Below are positions 48,686 through 60,511 of a stretch of 64,000 nucleotides of DNA, piece after piece. The notes under the pieces are model-generated. The model was given only the letters and a program-made list of their open reading frames with translations, was not told the DNA's origin and ran no database searches. The DNA is from Astrothelium macrocarpum. Its lineage: Eukaryota; Ascomycota; Dothideomycetes; Trypetheliales; Trypetheliaceae. The stretch spans positions 1 to 64,000 of the forward strand of contig JAGEMR010000042.1 in NCBI GenBank assembly GCA_021030915.1, written 5' to 3'. The translations under genes and the position numbers were made by a program. The stretch's first letter is position 1; every line of letters starts with the position of its first letter.

Positions 48686-49156
48686 ATGGTCTCTAAGCTC
48701 CTCGAGACTGCACAGACGTTTATCAGCTTTTTTGAGACTCTCGACACACAACTCCTGGATTCTGTACTCGCAGACAATTACATCCATGAGTTCGCGCCTC
48801 GTTCCATTCCTCTACCAGTATCGGACGACAAACAAGGCTTTATCAAGCATATAAGCCACCTGCGCGACATTGTGGCTGCATTTCCTGTGTCCGCGAAGGA
48901 ATACTTTGAGAACGAAGGCAATAACCAGGTTACGGTATGGGCAACGGCACGGGCCACCTTTCGTGACGAGGTAAGGGATGATAAGATCCCTCTGGATGAA
49001 TGGACGTATGAAGGAGAATACATCTTCATTTTGACCATGAACGAGACGAGAGATAAGGTCGTGCGAACAATTGAATTCTTGGACAGCAAGGTGACACAGG
49101 AAAAGCTCAGACCTTTGATCAAGAGAGCGATGGAGAACAAGGAGAAGAAACTCTAA
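48686..49156 (+). CDS. SnoaL/NTF2-like small protein
   Basis: Single exon, 156 residues, starting MVSKLLETAQTFISFFETLD. The pattern of an N-terminal helix followed by LLDSVLADNYIHEFAP, then HLRDIVAAFP, then beta strands (QVTVWATARATF, YEGEYIFILTM, VVRTIEFLDSK) is that of SnoaL-like/NTF2-fold proteins. Members range from polyketide cyclases and isomerases to ligand-binding proteins of unknown role; catalytic residues cannot be assigned here. No signal peptide is seen. It stands apart from other genes by 0.8 kb or more on each side. Confidence 0.75.
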   Translation: MVSKLLETAQTFISFFETLDTQLLDSVLADNYIHEFAPRSIPLPVSDDKQGFIKHISHLRDIVAAFPVSAKEYFENEGNNQVTVWATARATFRDEVRDDKIPLDEWTYEGEYIFILTMNETRDKVVRTIEFLDSKVTQEKLRPLIKRAMENKEKKL

Positions 49157-49955
49157 GTGGAGAGAAAACTGGCGGATTTACACAAGTTTTGATGATCCAG
49201 AATTGTTATCAGAGAAGGCTTTGCAACGCAATAGACTGGCCTTTGGTATTATATCTTGCTTTGAAGCCACTATGCTACTTCGCATGAAATTTTCCAAATT
49301 TGATAATCAGCCATATTTTCCGAATTCGAGTGAATGAATTGAGATAGATGTGAATTACGAATTGACAAAATGAAGGAAAGAAATAATTCACAAGCGTATT
49401 CCAGGTGAGGCAGACCCGAAGACCAAAATTACGCGCCTCCGACGCTGGCCGCTTCAGCGACTGTCCACAATCATTGGTCTTCAATCAACTAATTTTCCTA
49501 TCAGCCATGTCCAATTCGGCCTGTACGGGAAAACATTCCTAGAGCAACCTAAGCATCTGCCCTCGCTTCGTGTACCCGCTTGGAACATTTTGAGTCATTT
49601 GCGTCATTCTTTTTTGGCCAGGCTTGGTGTAATATCGTCCAAAAATGCAAGACGCAAGGCTTGCGCTCAACAATACCTTTTCCTTTTCCTCTTCTAGACT
49701 TGAGAGGTCAGTAAGCAAACCCGAGCCGTAGCCGTGGAGCTTTGCGCCACACCCGAGCGTTCTCTGAGTTGATCAGAGCTCTCTTGAGACACGCACCGGC
49801 ACGCTTAAGCCAAACTGAGTCCACTTGAGCGGCTTCTGAGCACTGTCCGAGCCAAATGGTAGCGGGCAGTGCCAAATCACAGGGTTAGGGTGGCGTGTTT
49901 TGTGGCACCTTGATCATAGCCTATATCAGACCATCCCATCCTATCTCGTCCTATC
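49157..49955. other. Intergenic, no supported gene
   Basis: About 0.8 kb between convergent genes. No repeat, RNA gene or gene-like frame is evident. Confidence 0.35.
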
Positions 49956-51739
49956 TCAGGGGTGTGAAGGTTCTTCCACATTATCAGCACCTGCGGCGAG
50001 CTTCCCCTGAATCAGGATCATGATTTCCATGATCAGAAATGCTTGATCTGAATATTTCTTTGCATGGAACAATTTGGTGGCGAAGGAAAAAGCAACGACA
50101 AGGGACGCTTGTCTCGATTTCGCATCCCAGTAAAGATCGTCCTGGGGACTTTCTACGTGGATCCCGTACTGACTAAGGGATGCTGAGACCAGCGAGACCC
50201 AGAGAAAACATCCAGCCCATTCACCCCAGAAAGGTTGGCTAGAGTAAGGGGAGCGGTGGGTAGCTCGATAGAGGTTCTCTAGCAATAACACGTCGCCAGA
50301 GTCCTGAACTGCTCTTGCGACTGCACTGGAAAGTGGGACGCAATATCTGATTGCTGCAGCGAAAATTATCCCGGCGAGACGACAGGACTCATAAATCCAT
50401 GCTGTAGGCGGATCTGACGAGTTTATGCATGGGACAGGACTCTTAAGGACGGAGAGATAGAGCTGTTTCTGCCGTTCGTCAGATAAGGGGCCAGGTTTAA
50501 GAAAGCTGTTAGTCAGTTGTTGTAACAAAAATATCAATTGGTGAAGCCTTCCTTGCGGGTCCTCATCTGTTGCTGTGATCGGAGTGTCACCGACAGGTAG
50601 TGGTAGGAGAGGACAGTACGCGAGGTTAGCAGGCGTCAGTGTTTCTATTGCATTACTACAATGAGTCTTGTATCGGAGATACTCGCTCGGCGGCGGACTT
50701 TCGATAATGACATAGGCCATCAGTGTATGACTATTGCAGTCATTAGCAATATGGATTCCAGTCTGCTCTCCCGATCACCTACAGTTTCAGCATATGAGCA
50801 AGGTCTCCATCAAGCCCAAGTGTGTGTAGGCCACCCCTAATACGAACAATTTGATATAGTCCATTAAGGTGCGCGAGGATGACGGGTTTAGATGATATGA
50901 AGCAATCGTAATACAACTGATGTTTAATTCTGATTATCGTAGAATCATCAATTTGGCTGCTGCTTTTCCGCAGTGCTTTGTTGATGGACTTCAATACGCT
51001 TCCACGTACGTTGAGAACGGCAGGATCAGTCTCGAATTGTCTTTTGAGTATCGATTGATACAACGCCGGTAAAGAAACATAGCTGACGGTCAAGTCCACA
51101 GACGAGACTAATTCCTTGAAGTAACCGCCGGGCACATAGCGTGCATCTATCTGGAAAACTAGACAAGCAAACTTAGCGCTCGGTTTCTTTCATCTAAACG
51201 CAAGTCTCACAGTTGTCCATTAACGCGTGCACATCTACACGTATTTCCGACCAGTTCGAACGCCCTGGTATGGTATCAGGGGACAAATGTAGCTGGTCGC
51301 TTGCATAAGTGTTCAGCACCTTGTCGTGCACGTGTCGAAGGGCGGGAAGACGACTTCTCGAAGCGGGCACAGCTGAGCCTGGAGGAAGGGTAGCATCAAG
51401 CATGGATCTGGTATGAGGTTCCGAGAAAGAAGTAGTGCTTGCAAGGTGCGATGGAGTCAAGGCATCGTCTGTTTCCCCCCGAGACTCTTGGCCCGCATTG
51501 GTGTATACAGTCCACGGTGATCTTTTGGGAAGATATACACAGGCGTGTCCCCGCCCGTAGCATCGTTTGCAGACAGGCCGTCTCCCATCGCATCTGACAT
51601 GCTGCGCTCTGTAATTTATGAGCATCATCGTCCAGTCCATGGCTAATCATGGTACGTACCTGCATTTTTCACAACGATCAGGCGCACGAGCTGGCTGAAT
51701 AGCCTGGAACCTGGTCCGGTCACATTTGCTCTCGAACAT
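49956..51739 (-). CDS. Zn2Cys6 (GAL4-type) transcription factor
   Basis: Fungal regulator with an N-terminal zinc binuclear cluster split by an intron. Four exons (51739-51660, 51608-51200, 51150-50783, 50730-49956) join in phase to 543 residues. The cluster reads CEKCRAQHVRCDGRRPVCKRC, continuing to GHACVYLPKR, with all six cysteines. The middle and C-terminal parts (LYYDCFISSKPVILAHLNGL, then ESCRLAGIIFAAAIRYC) fit a Fungal_trans_2-type domain. The third donor (GTTTAG) is weak, but the frame stays open across it and phases agree. An unusual feature is ~24 residues before the first cluster cysteine, containing one extra Cys. It could regulate the adjacent hydrolase and transporter genes, which is inference from proximity only. 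Confidence 0.88.
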
Positions 51740-52510
51740 AGTGTTCTATTAGTACAACAATTAGAATGCAACGATGCTGGTACAAAATTGCATAGGACTG
51801 GAAGGCTAACATTTATCGTTTGTAACTATTCTTGTACAAGTTCTGGATCTCGATTGGCCCACTCGGAGTAACGCCAGGTATAAAGTGAGGTATTCGTTGC
51901 AGATGGGGAGAAGGGTATTTCATACCATATGAACCTACAGACGCTGTCTATGCAAGAGGCGCTTCACGCCCAACCCGGCCAACAGCGGTGCGGCAGATAG
52001 GCAACGCATTTGGTAAGGCCGCTTCCTATCATAGCTAGCGTTAGCGATTCTTGGACCAGCTTATCCCTTCGTCTGATACTCTATTCCTACTATAGCTAGC
52101 GTTAGCGACTGTGGGGTCAGCTTATCCCTTCGCCTGGTAGCCAAAACCTACGCTAGTAAGAGATTACTCCAGAGTCTAATAGGTGGGATAGTAGGAGCTG
52201 GAGATATTTCTTGTATGCAATGGCCGGGTTTCCCGTGTCTGCCAGCCGCTTATAGCATTGCGGTCATGCCCAGAGCAGCAGTGAGAAGCAACAGGAGTAA
52301 GTGGCGTTGTTAGTGTAGGTTTTGGCTGCCAGACAACGGGATGGCCAAGTTGGTCACGGAGGAATCAATCGTTCTGGTCCAGCTTCTTATAAACATTTCA
52401 ATCGGCGTGAAAACCAACCCGTCAACAAAGACATCCATAATTTCCATTCATCACGTTTCCCCACCCAAATACTCTGTGACCACATACCGCTCAGCATCCT
52501 CTGGAGCAGA
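51740..52510. other. Intergenic with a degenerate tandem repeat
   Basis: About 0.77 kb between the divergent regulator and dienelactone hydrolase genes. It holds the two-copy repeat at 52024-52137 and the two promoters. No gene-like frame. Confidence 0.4.
52024..52137 (+). repeat. Two-copy degenerate tandem repeat, ~61-bp period
   Basis: The copies begin TCCTATCATAGCTAGCG (52024) and TCCTACTATAGCTAGCG (52085) and both go on through TTAGCG and CAGCTTATCCCTTCG, with a few differences. The core TATAGCTA and GCTAGC parts are palindromic. It lies in the promoter region between two divergent genes. Confidence 0.65.
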
Positions 52511-53589
52511 ATGTCATGTCCCGACTGCTTCAGGGGCTCTGAAAGAACAGATGCTACCCCGAATGGCAAGGTCATTACGCTCCATGGCCTACCTACCTAT
52601 GTCGCCAAACCCTCTGAGGGACGAAGCGCGAAAGGAATCGTTGTCATAATTCCCGATGCTTTCGGTTGGGAGTTTGTCAACAACCGACTGATGGTCGATG
52701 AATACGCACGAACGGGTGACTTCACCGTCTTTCTACCGGACTTCATGAACGGTAAGCATTTTTCTGGCGAAATAGGAATTTTTGGTATTATCCAAGGATA
52801 ATAACCGAACATCTTCTCATCTCGTTTTCCGACGCGGTAGTGTACGCTTAGATCGCTGCTTCTTCAACATCGATGGCTTGGACTTTGCCAAATTTCGGCC
52901 ACTGAAATCTAGGAACTGCCACTGACCTGCAACTCTTGAAACTAGGCAACTCTTGCCCTCTCTGGGTGATAGAGCCGCTTGACGCCGTCATGAGAACCGA
53001 ATCATTTTTTGGCTACTTCAAGAAGCTGTAAGACCCACACGGACACGCTACCTGTCCAAGCCTGCTGATCCATTGCAGGCACAATGTCGTTCGTGCAGTC
53101 TATGGCTTCGGGCCATTCATGTTCAAGAACCGCTTCAGCGTCACCATGCCACGCGTCATGAGCTTTCTCACCGAGCTCCGCAAAGCAGATGCCGCGAGGC
53201 TCCCAGTTGGCGTTGCGGGTTTCTGCTGGGGTGGTCAGCACCTTGTCCACCTGGCAGCTGAGGCTCCCAGCGCCAGCAAAGCTCTTGTCGATGTTTGTTT
53301 CACCGCCCACCCGTCGGCGCTGTCGTTCCCGAAGGATATCGAGGGGATCAAGAAGCCGTTCTCCGTGGCGATTGGCGACAAGGACCCTCTAATGACTCCG
53401 GTCCAGACTAGAGAGGCACAGGCAGTACTAAGGAAGAACAACGTCGAGCATGAGGTAGTGGTCTATGAGGGCGCCGGACATGGGTTCAGTGTGCGTATCG
53501 ATCGAACTAATCCGAAGCAGACGGAGCAGGCAGTACAGGCTGAGGAACAGGCTGTGAAATGGTTCACCAAGCACTTTATGAAATCGTGA
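52511..53589 (+). CDS. Dienelactone hydrolase family protein
   Basis: Alpha/beta hydrolase of the DLH family; the best-known members hydrolyse dienelactone in chloroaromatic breakdown, while many fungal ones are uncharacterised. Three exons (52511-52751, 52946-53027, 53079-53589) join in phase to 277 residues. The catalytic triad is visible: Cys in GFCWGGQH, Asp in GDKDPLM and His in GAGHGFSVR. The start MSCPDCFRGS is typical of fungal DLH proteins. The middle exon (NSCPLWVIEPLDAVM) is too short to see without splicing. Divergently placed next to the Zn2Cys6 regulator. Confidence 0.92.
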
Positions 53590-55048
53590 CGAGTGGAGAT
53601 GGAAGCAGTTGTTGAGAGGAAGTTGCTCTGAAGGTTTGGTAGTCATTACCGCATTGGTACTAGCTTCGTGGATACATAGCCGTCTCTTCCTCCTCCGGGG
53701 GACTGACATCTCAATTAATGCTTCATGGATACACACAGCTTCAACAGCAGCAACATTCTTTGTTACGTACTATAGATGTGTAAAGTTTGTGTCTTTCTGA
53801 AGCAGCTGGAACCTATGCAATGGCGCATTCACTCTGATATGGAAGCGCTTGGCTGTCTGGGTTTCTTGCAGTTGTTCGTTCTGAGCACAAATGAAGTCTT
53901 TCGCAAGGTCCATCATACAGATGAATCTATCACTATGCGTTCTATGCACACTGACAATCGGACATCCAACATACACCCTTGACGTTCGAATGACCGATGG
54001 GCAAAGCTGAAGAGCCGGACCTGGAGCTCGGCATTCAAGGCAGCCTTGCGGCCAGATATCTGTACACGGTCACAACGTTTGCCACGAATACTCCCAATCA
54101 GGCAATACAACCGTATTCATCTTTTCGTCCAATCGTCTGCGCAGTGTGCGAGCTGATTTCAGGGGTAATAAGGTCGATGGGCGATTGTTTGCATAATGCC
54201 GATGATTGTAGCTAGGTTGGTTTGGTACCGCCACGGCGTTTCAATAATACCTGCAGACCCTCTACACCCACTTCCAAATTACCATTACCATCTACGCCTT
54301 TCGCGGCACAATCACTTCATAGATCATCTTCAATCAACACTTCCCTACCACCACGCTCTCATTTACCACATGCCCAAAATTTATGTTCAATATTCAAGCT
54401 CAGCAAAGCAGTCTTTCTGGGATAAATTGACCTCTGATCAGAATTTCTGTGAATCCAATTATCTCTTCACCAGCTTCATCGATCGCGCCTACTTTGTGTT
54501 CAACTATTATGGCCTTCGTTAGGCGCGTTTTTATTGCAATTTCCAGTCCTGCACCTTTCATGATCTTCCTGGTATATACTGGTTGTTGGAACCGGAGATA
54601 AACCCAGCGTCTGACCCTAATTTTCTAGGTGGGCTAAAACCTGACAACAGCAAGGGCAGCAAGGGCAGCAAGCAGCGAGGAAGCGTGGCAGCAAGGCCGC
54701 CATAAAGTATAGAAGTCTTGGTTAACCAACGTGATAGCTCGATCTGGTAAGTGTCCAGGATCATGCCGCATGCAGGGCTCTTGGCGAAATGCAGACCACT
54801 TCGTCTATTCGAAAATACCCCCACGACAACTATGTTGCTGCACGAATGCGCCGATTCGTCGAACCTGCTTGCATCCCTGGGTTTACTCGGTGTCTCTTTT
54901 CGGACTGGCTCTTTATAATTGAAACTCGATCTTTTCTACGGCCTAAACCCTGTCACGATAGCGCTTTTCTTTTCCTTTGGCCCATTCTCGACGTATTTTC
55001 TGGCTCAAGTCCTTGCTCCTTTTGTCTTTCAATCTATAAACGGAAGAC
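53590..55048. other. Intergenic, no supported gene
   Basis: About 1.5 kb. Short frames only. A short run of AGCAAGGGC-like units lies near 54645-54700. The right end should hold the promoter of the rhodopsin-like gene. Confidence 0.35.
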
Positions 55049-56538
55049 TATGACCAACTTACCAGTCTCGGAGATGAATGTTCTACTGCAAGAACCAGCG
55101 CTCGCACCTCCAGCTGGGGTGCAACCGACTTTGGATGGCTCATTTTCAGCACCTCAATATGTGCTAATAGTAGTTCCCCTAATAACAGCACTTTGTACAG
55201 TCTGTATCATTATGCGCATGATTACTCACGGGGTTTATCACAAAAAATATGATTGGGATGACTGTGGGTTGGTTTTCCCCTGCTATAAAGTTTCGTACTA
55301 AACCATAAAACAAGATACTTCAGGGCTTGCGTGGGTAAGTTGTCAATTTAATTTTAGCTTATATCAAGCTAACTTTCTTACTGATTGGTCTCATTGCCTA
55401 TTTATGTCTAGGTTATGTTTCCATTAAGCGAGGGGTGGGAACCCACCAATGGAACCTGCGTTTAGGGGAACTTATTCAGTTACAAAAGGTAAGAATGGGC
55501 AAGTATGTATGCATTGCTGACTTATTCAGATCGCATTTGGATTGGAAATACTCTACATCCCAGTTGTCTCAACAGCTGTGCTATCAATTCTCCTCCAGTA
55601 CAAGCGTGTGTTCCTCCCCAACGGGTCTTCTAAAACTTCCCTTTTTTATATTATCTATGTTCAAATGGCTATCCTGATTTTACTGTGTGTTATTGGGGTA
55701 TTTCTGGGAATTTTCAAGTGTGTACCACTGTCGAAAGCTTGGAATCCCTTCCTAAATGGACACTGCATCGACCAAAATACTCTCCTTGTGGCAATATCCA
55801 TTCTGCGAATATTCATTGAGTTTGCTACTCTTTTGACTCCGATTCGTTCAATATGGAAGCTCCGCATGAAGCTTGGAAGAAAGATCGCAGTAGTCCTCCT
55901 ATTAGGTACAGGGGTATTGTATGTGCCATCAACCTGCTGTTCAAGCTCTATTGGGAGACAGGCTGATGAATATTAGAACTTGTGTCTCAAGCATTTTTCG
56001 GATGATTTACACAATCAATCTCGCGAGAACCACCGACTTTTCTTATGCCATGGCACCGGTCGGCGTATGGAGGTAAATCATTATTTCTGATGATTGCGGG
56101 AAACATGCTGACAGACGCTGAAGCGGCGTGGAGATCTCCCTAGGCATATCTTGTGGCTGTGTGCCAACGTTCCCAACCCTCTTCAAAGCCTTAAGGTCGA
56201 GGATAAAAGCTAAGTTAACCTTAAATAATACCTCTCCAAAAGGATCTACAAGTTCTTTCCGCACCAAGAAGCCAGCATTGAAGATTCCCACCATCTGGGA
56301 TGGTGCTACACGTGATACTACTATTGGTATGAGCTTTCTATCTAGAGCAAGAATCAATTGCGATGGTTCTCGTGCCGAGCTTACAAAAGAAAATGGATTT
56401 GCGGACAACAATGAATGCAATGACTCGGAGAGAATCAGTGAGTCACAAGCGTGGATTGAGAACGAAGTTGGCAGCGTCCGTAAAATAATTAGTATCAGCA
56501 CGACCAACGAGGGTTACAACAATGTTAGAAAGCAATGA
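55049..56538 (+). CDS. Rhodopsin-domain (PTH11/SAT4-like) integral membrane protein
   Basis: Second fungal rhodopsin-domain 7TM protein. It starts MTNLPVSEMNVLLQ; TM1 (YVLIVVPLITALCTVCIIM) is followed by YDWDDCG. After introns come GVGTH, LEILYIPVVSTAVLSILL, CVPLSKAWNPF, RSIWKLRMKLGRKIAVVLLL, LTCVSSIFRMIY, and the end of the core GVEISLGISCGCVPTFPTLF, then a ~115-residue polar tail. Late introns (donors near 55919 and 56070) are canonical and phase-consistent. The early part is odd: between DDC and GVGTH only about ten residues remain after the best splicing (a tiny 11-nt exon near 55322), so transmembrane helix 2 looks short or damaged. The gene may be intact with an unseen exon, or decaying. 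Confidence 0.75.
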
Positions 56539-56908
56539 CGGGCTTTAGTGTGTAGCTAGCTTGCTTTTTGGCTGAATGAAAATTATGGGCACACTTTTCT
56601 CGTTGAGTGAAAATTCTACTGAACAGAGAAATATTCTCGGAACCTTTGATATGCAAATATTGGCGAAGTTTGGATTGCGCCTTGGAGAACAATTGACTTT
56701 CTGCCATCACTCTAATTAATGAACCTATTGTCAGAAATTGAGAACCTTAGATTACATTAATTAAGTCATCTGAGAGGTTTCTTTACTCCCACCCATTTCC
56801 CTCCTACTTATACATTTGAACCCGTAACGCGACCGCCCAATGTGAGTGTTCACTGTAAATCTATCTATCGCTCCAAGTCATAACATTTCTCTTGCATTTT
56901 CGGGTATC
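56539..56908. other. Intergenic, convergent gene ends
   Basis: About 370 bases between two convergent stops. Nothing beyond 3' untranslated sequence is apparent. Confidence 0.35.
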
Positions 56909-58570
56909 TTAGACCTTTACCATAAGCTTTGGCCCCGACAACAAGAGCCTTGCTGCTAAGAGGACAGCAGCCCCTGCAGTGCAGATCACACCAGCGTAAA
57001 TTTGAAGATCACGATAATTTCCGTGGTCGTCGCTGACAAGCGCACCGCCAATTGGACTGCTGAACAGCGCCGCAATGGAGATGATCGCAAATAGAGTACC
57101 TGTTCGGACCCCGATTTGTCGAACGTCGGAGATCTGGGCTATAGCCGATGGTGCTGCAGAGACGAAAGCGCCTGAACCGAAACCGTAAAGTGCAGCGTAA
57201 ACAATGACAGGTGCATTCGCGGCTGCTGGGAGCCATAAAGCGAGGGTGATGATGCCACTAAATGCGCACATAAATGAAAGAACATTGAAGCGGCCAATTT
57301 TATCTGCGACATAGCCTGGTATTGTTCGGCCAAAGAAGCTAAAAATCAATCAGTAAGTTGCAATAGTCATGGTATGTAGAGTTTCAACCATACCTGACCG
57401 CATTAAAGATGGGGATTAAGTAACCAGCCAGATTGGTGCTCATTCCCACAGTTGCCGCCTGCAAAATGAGAAAATCGATAGGCAAGAACATTCCAAGAAA
57501 GAAGAGAAAGGAGCCGAGGGTTAACAAAATGAATGGAGGCTCCTTTAGCGGCAGCACAAATTCGATAAGGCTGAGCGGCCTTTTGACAGGCGGAAGGCGA
57601 GATCTAACCGTCAAAATACCAATAATTCCCAATCCGAGGATCATAAATGCAGATACTCGCATTGTCCAAGGAAAGCCTATCTGAGGAATGAGACGCTGAA
57701 CCATAATGGGGAAGATGACACCGCCCGTTGAGGAGCCCGAGGCAACAATGCCGAATGCCAGAGCACGCTTTTTGAAGAACCATGATGTGAGCGAGTTCAT
57801 GGCTTGAAAAGTCAGCAAGCCGATTCATATTTCACCGAAGATTTAGGAGAGAGCTTACCTGGATAGAAGATCATGCTTGCACCCATGGCACTGCAGATTC
57901 CTTGTGCCAGAATGAATTGATAGTACTCAGTTGCCAATGAAGTCATCATTAGACCAAATACGTGGAAGAATGTCCCGGCAACGAGAAGATAAAAAGGCCC
58001 GTAATTATCGTAGACTTTTCCAATTATAGGACCCTATTTAATGTAAGTAGGTTGGAGAAGGCTTAGAGGCTTTTTTTTTGCATACCCCTGCAAACATCAT
58101 AAACGCTTCGAGCGACGGTATCCATGCAACGGTGCTGGGCGCATAGTGAGAGAGCATATGCGTTTGGTAATAGTTCTGAAAGACGCCAATACCTGAATTC
58201 AAGGGTTAGCTGACTGCTCTACTTGCATGGGTCCTCAATAGCAATACTCACAATTAATCCACCCAAATGATACGAAAAGACAACACCATCCTCCAGCAAC
58301 GACCAACCAAGCTTTCGAACCTCCATCAGGAAAATCGGCAGGATTGAATGCTGGCGGTGCTCCAGCAGGTGGTCCGTCAGGCTTTCCTTTCTCTACATCC
58401 ACTGTTGTACCTGGAAGGTCCTCTTCCCCACTAGTCGTCTCTACTTCTTTTGAGAGTGTAGGTGAGAGCCGGCCGTCTTCCTCTGAAAACTTCATATTGA
58501 GATTCTGTCCAGTATTTTGCTTCTCGTCTTTTTCATCCGTAGCTGTAGCCGTCGAAGACGCAGAAGACAT
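56909..58570 (-). CDS. MFS transporter, monocarboxylate-porter (MCH/MCT) type
   Basis: Plasma-membrane transporter of the monocarboxylate porter branch of the major facilitator superfamily; fungal members carry monocarboxylates, riboflavin or unknown metabolites. Five exons (58570-58252, 58192-58086, 58033-57859, 57802-57394, 57338-56909) give 479 residues with all phases matching. A polar, acidic ~95-residue N-terminus precedes DGGSKAWLVVAGGWCCLF (TM1). Other landmarks: YAPSTVAWIPSLEAF, GPIIGKVYDNYGP, SWFFKKRALAFGIVASGSS and FFGRTIPGYVADKIGRFN, the family's typical loop after TM7-8. About twelve hydrophobic spans are present. An upstream in-frame TTG extends the frame, but the first ATG is 58570. 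Confidence 0.92.
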
Positions 58571-59446
58571 ATCAAGGGAAGGGAAGAAGATCTGATTAAG
58601 GAGCAAAATTGCAGAAAAGTACCGGGATGCAAGCGTAAGGATATGAGTACATAGAGGCAGGCATGACGTGCCTTTTAATATCAGCCATGTGGACTGTCAC
58701 CATCGCGGCTTGAACTCTCAACTCGCTCTTTGTTTCTTTTGGCGAGAGCCTAGCCTTCGGAGCTGCTTCTGGACAGACGCGAACTCGCGCCCCCGGCTCG
58801 CCGATAAGGCCGAGGGGGTCAATGCATCGCGCGTGCCACCCCTCAGGCCCTTCACCTCCATCTCGACCTGTTTCATGCACACACGGCTCGTGAGATCTTT
58901 GCGCGCCCAATCAAAGGCCGCTGCTGCTCGTTTATGTGAAGCTAGGTCTGCATCATCAGATTTTCTACCGTATGACTGAGCAGGTCTAAATCCGACCTTT
59001 TCGTGGATATTCGTATTTACGCATGTCTGATTTGCCGCGACCTTGTCAATAGTTCCAAGAAACCAGTATTGTGACTCCAACATCGGGTGATGAAATTGTT
59101 CTAAAGGGTTGAAATTGTGTGTTTAGGACTACTCAGGGTTCAAGGAATTATTCCGAGCCAAGGGGTTTTCATGAACGTCAAACTGGATAACCTGCTAAAA
59201 TGGGAACTTCAAGCACACTACCGTGCAAGCATCGCCCGGGAGTCAACGGAAACGGCTAAATTCTATAAGACCAGTCCTGACAGCGTTCAAGGAGGAGTTG
59301 AGCAGACGGTGTCATTTGGTGGGGCTCCCCTTGACTCAAGCCAGTACTTTATTAGGGAAAGACCACCATAACTGTCAAATTGACCCAGAATTTTAATCCG
59401 CATTGCGTCAATATTAGCAACAGTCTATTCTATCGAAAGTAAATCT
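58571..59446. other. Intergenic, no supported gene
   Basis: About 0.88 kb upstream of the transporter and downstream of the 2H phosphoesterase. The 121-codon minus-strand frame at 58718-59083 has no recognisable features and lies in transporter promoter or leader sequence. Confidence 0.35.
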
Positions 59447-60511
59447 TCAAAAGCCTTTGCCCAGCCTGACACGCTCACCTTTTCCGTACCAAAGGGTACC
59501 TTGATGGAAATCTAAGCCCTTCTCTTCACCAACAATCCACTCTCCACCGTCGTTAATTGGCGGACTCGTACTCTTTGGCCAGTAGTTTTCTTGCAACCAA
59601 CGATTTATTGCTCCAATTTTCTCGACAACCTGGACCATTTTATCGGGATCAGGGATTGATGCATGAACCCCCTTGTCTGTATCCTTTGACGTATCTTCTG
59701 GAGTTACAAAACGGCCAATTGTTAAGTGTGATGACGGTACAGTATAACGCGATTCAACTTCAGTTTTGGTGTCTTTCACAAGTGAATAGATGTCGCGTCG
59801 GAGGTGGTGATAAGTGTACTCGTCGTCAGCTTTGCCTCGCCCATTACTCAGCCCTTCACCGGCGGCTGGCAAAAAGCTTAGAGCGAAAGCCGAGGAGTCA
59901 AAGCCGAGCATCGGCTTTATCAATCGAGTGCGATGAGCATACGTATAATCAGTAATCTCAACGGCTTTCGGAGATAGCTGTTTGATGAGCTGTGCGATTT
60001 CACCGTCGGTGCGAGAAAATGTGATTTCGAGACAAGTCAAATGGAGATTGTCCGGTGGCATAAACCACATATCTGATGCGCCGACGTGAGCTTGACACCG
60101 TTAAGCGTTCAATAAACTCACTAGGAAGAACAGACTTGAGTTGCTGCTGAATTTCAGTAATGAGATTCTTTACTCTCTGTGTTGGACGCGCCCAGAATAC
60201 AAGGCAATGCCTCGTGTCTTGAAAGCCAGTTTCAATTTCTGGATAGACGAGCTTTTGCAAGATGGGGTCTGGGTTCACGCCCTGGAAGTTTGGATCAAGC
60301 AATTTCCCCTTCTGCTGTTCAACCCTTGTTCTGCGATGTTTATCGTAAATTGCTTGCAGTTGACCCTACAAACATTCAAAAAGAGGTCCAATCGAAAACC
60401 TTGGACACTCACGGCTTCATTATGAGACGCTTCGATAAGCGCATCATATGGATTGTCGGAAGCGCTTTGCACAACTCCAGAATGATCTTCATAGAGGTTT
60501 ACTTGCGCCAT
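59447..60511 (-). CDS. 2H phosphoesterase superfamily protein (RNA ligase/CPDase-like)
   Basis: Two-histidine phosphoesterase fold, whose members act on 2',3'-cyclic phosphate RNA ends or cyclic nucleotides; the fungal subgroup is largely uncharacterised. Three exons (60511-60413, 60365-60122, 60072-59447) give 322 residues in phase. The start MAQVNLYEDH precedes NPYDALIEA, then IYDKHRRTRVEQQ and KLLDPNF, a conserved fungal N-terminal block. The two catalytic HxT motifs are NLHLTCLEI and SSHLTIGRF. DTRHCLVFWARP lies just before the first. The C-terminus WIVGEEKGLDFHQGTLWYG is typical. The first two exons are short and appear only after splicing at GTGAGT donors. Confidence 0.88.

Noticed and set aside
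58718..59083. 121-codon minus-strand frame upstream of the transporter
   Set aside because: No domain, and it sits where the transporter promoter and leader should be.
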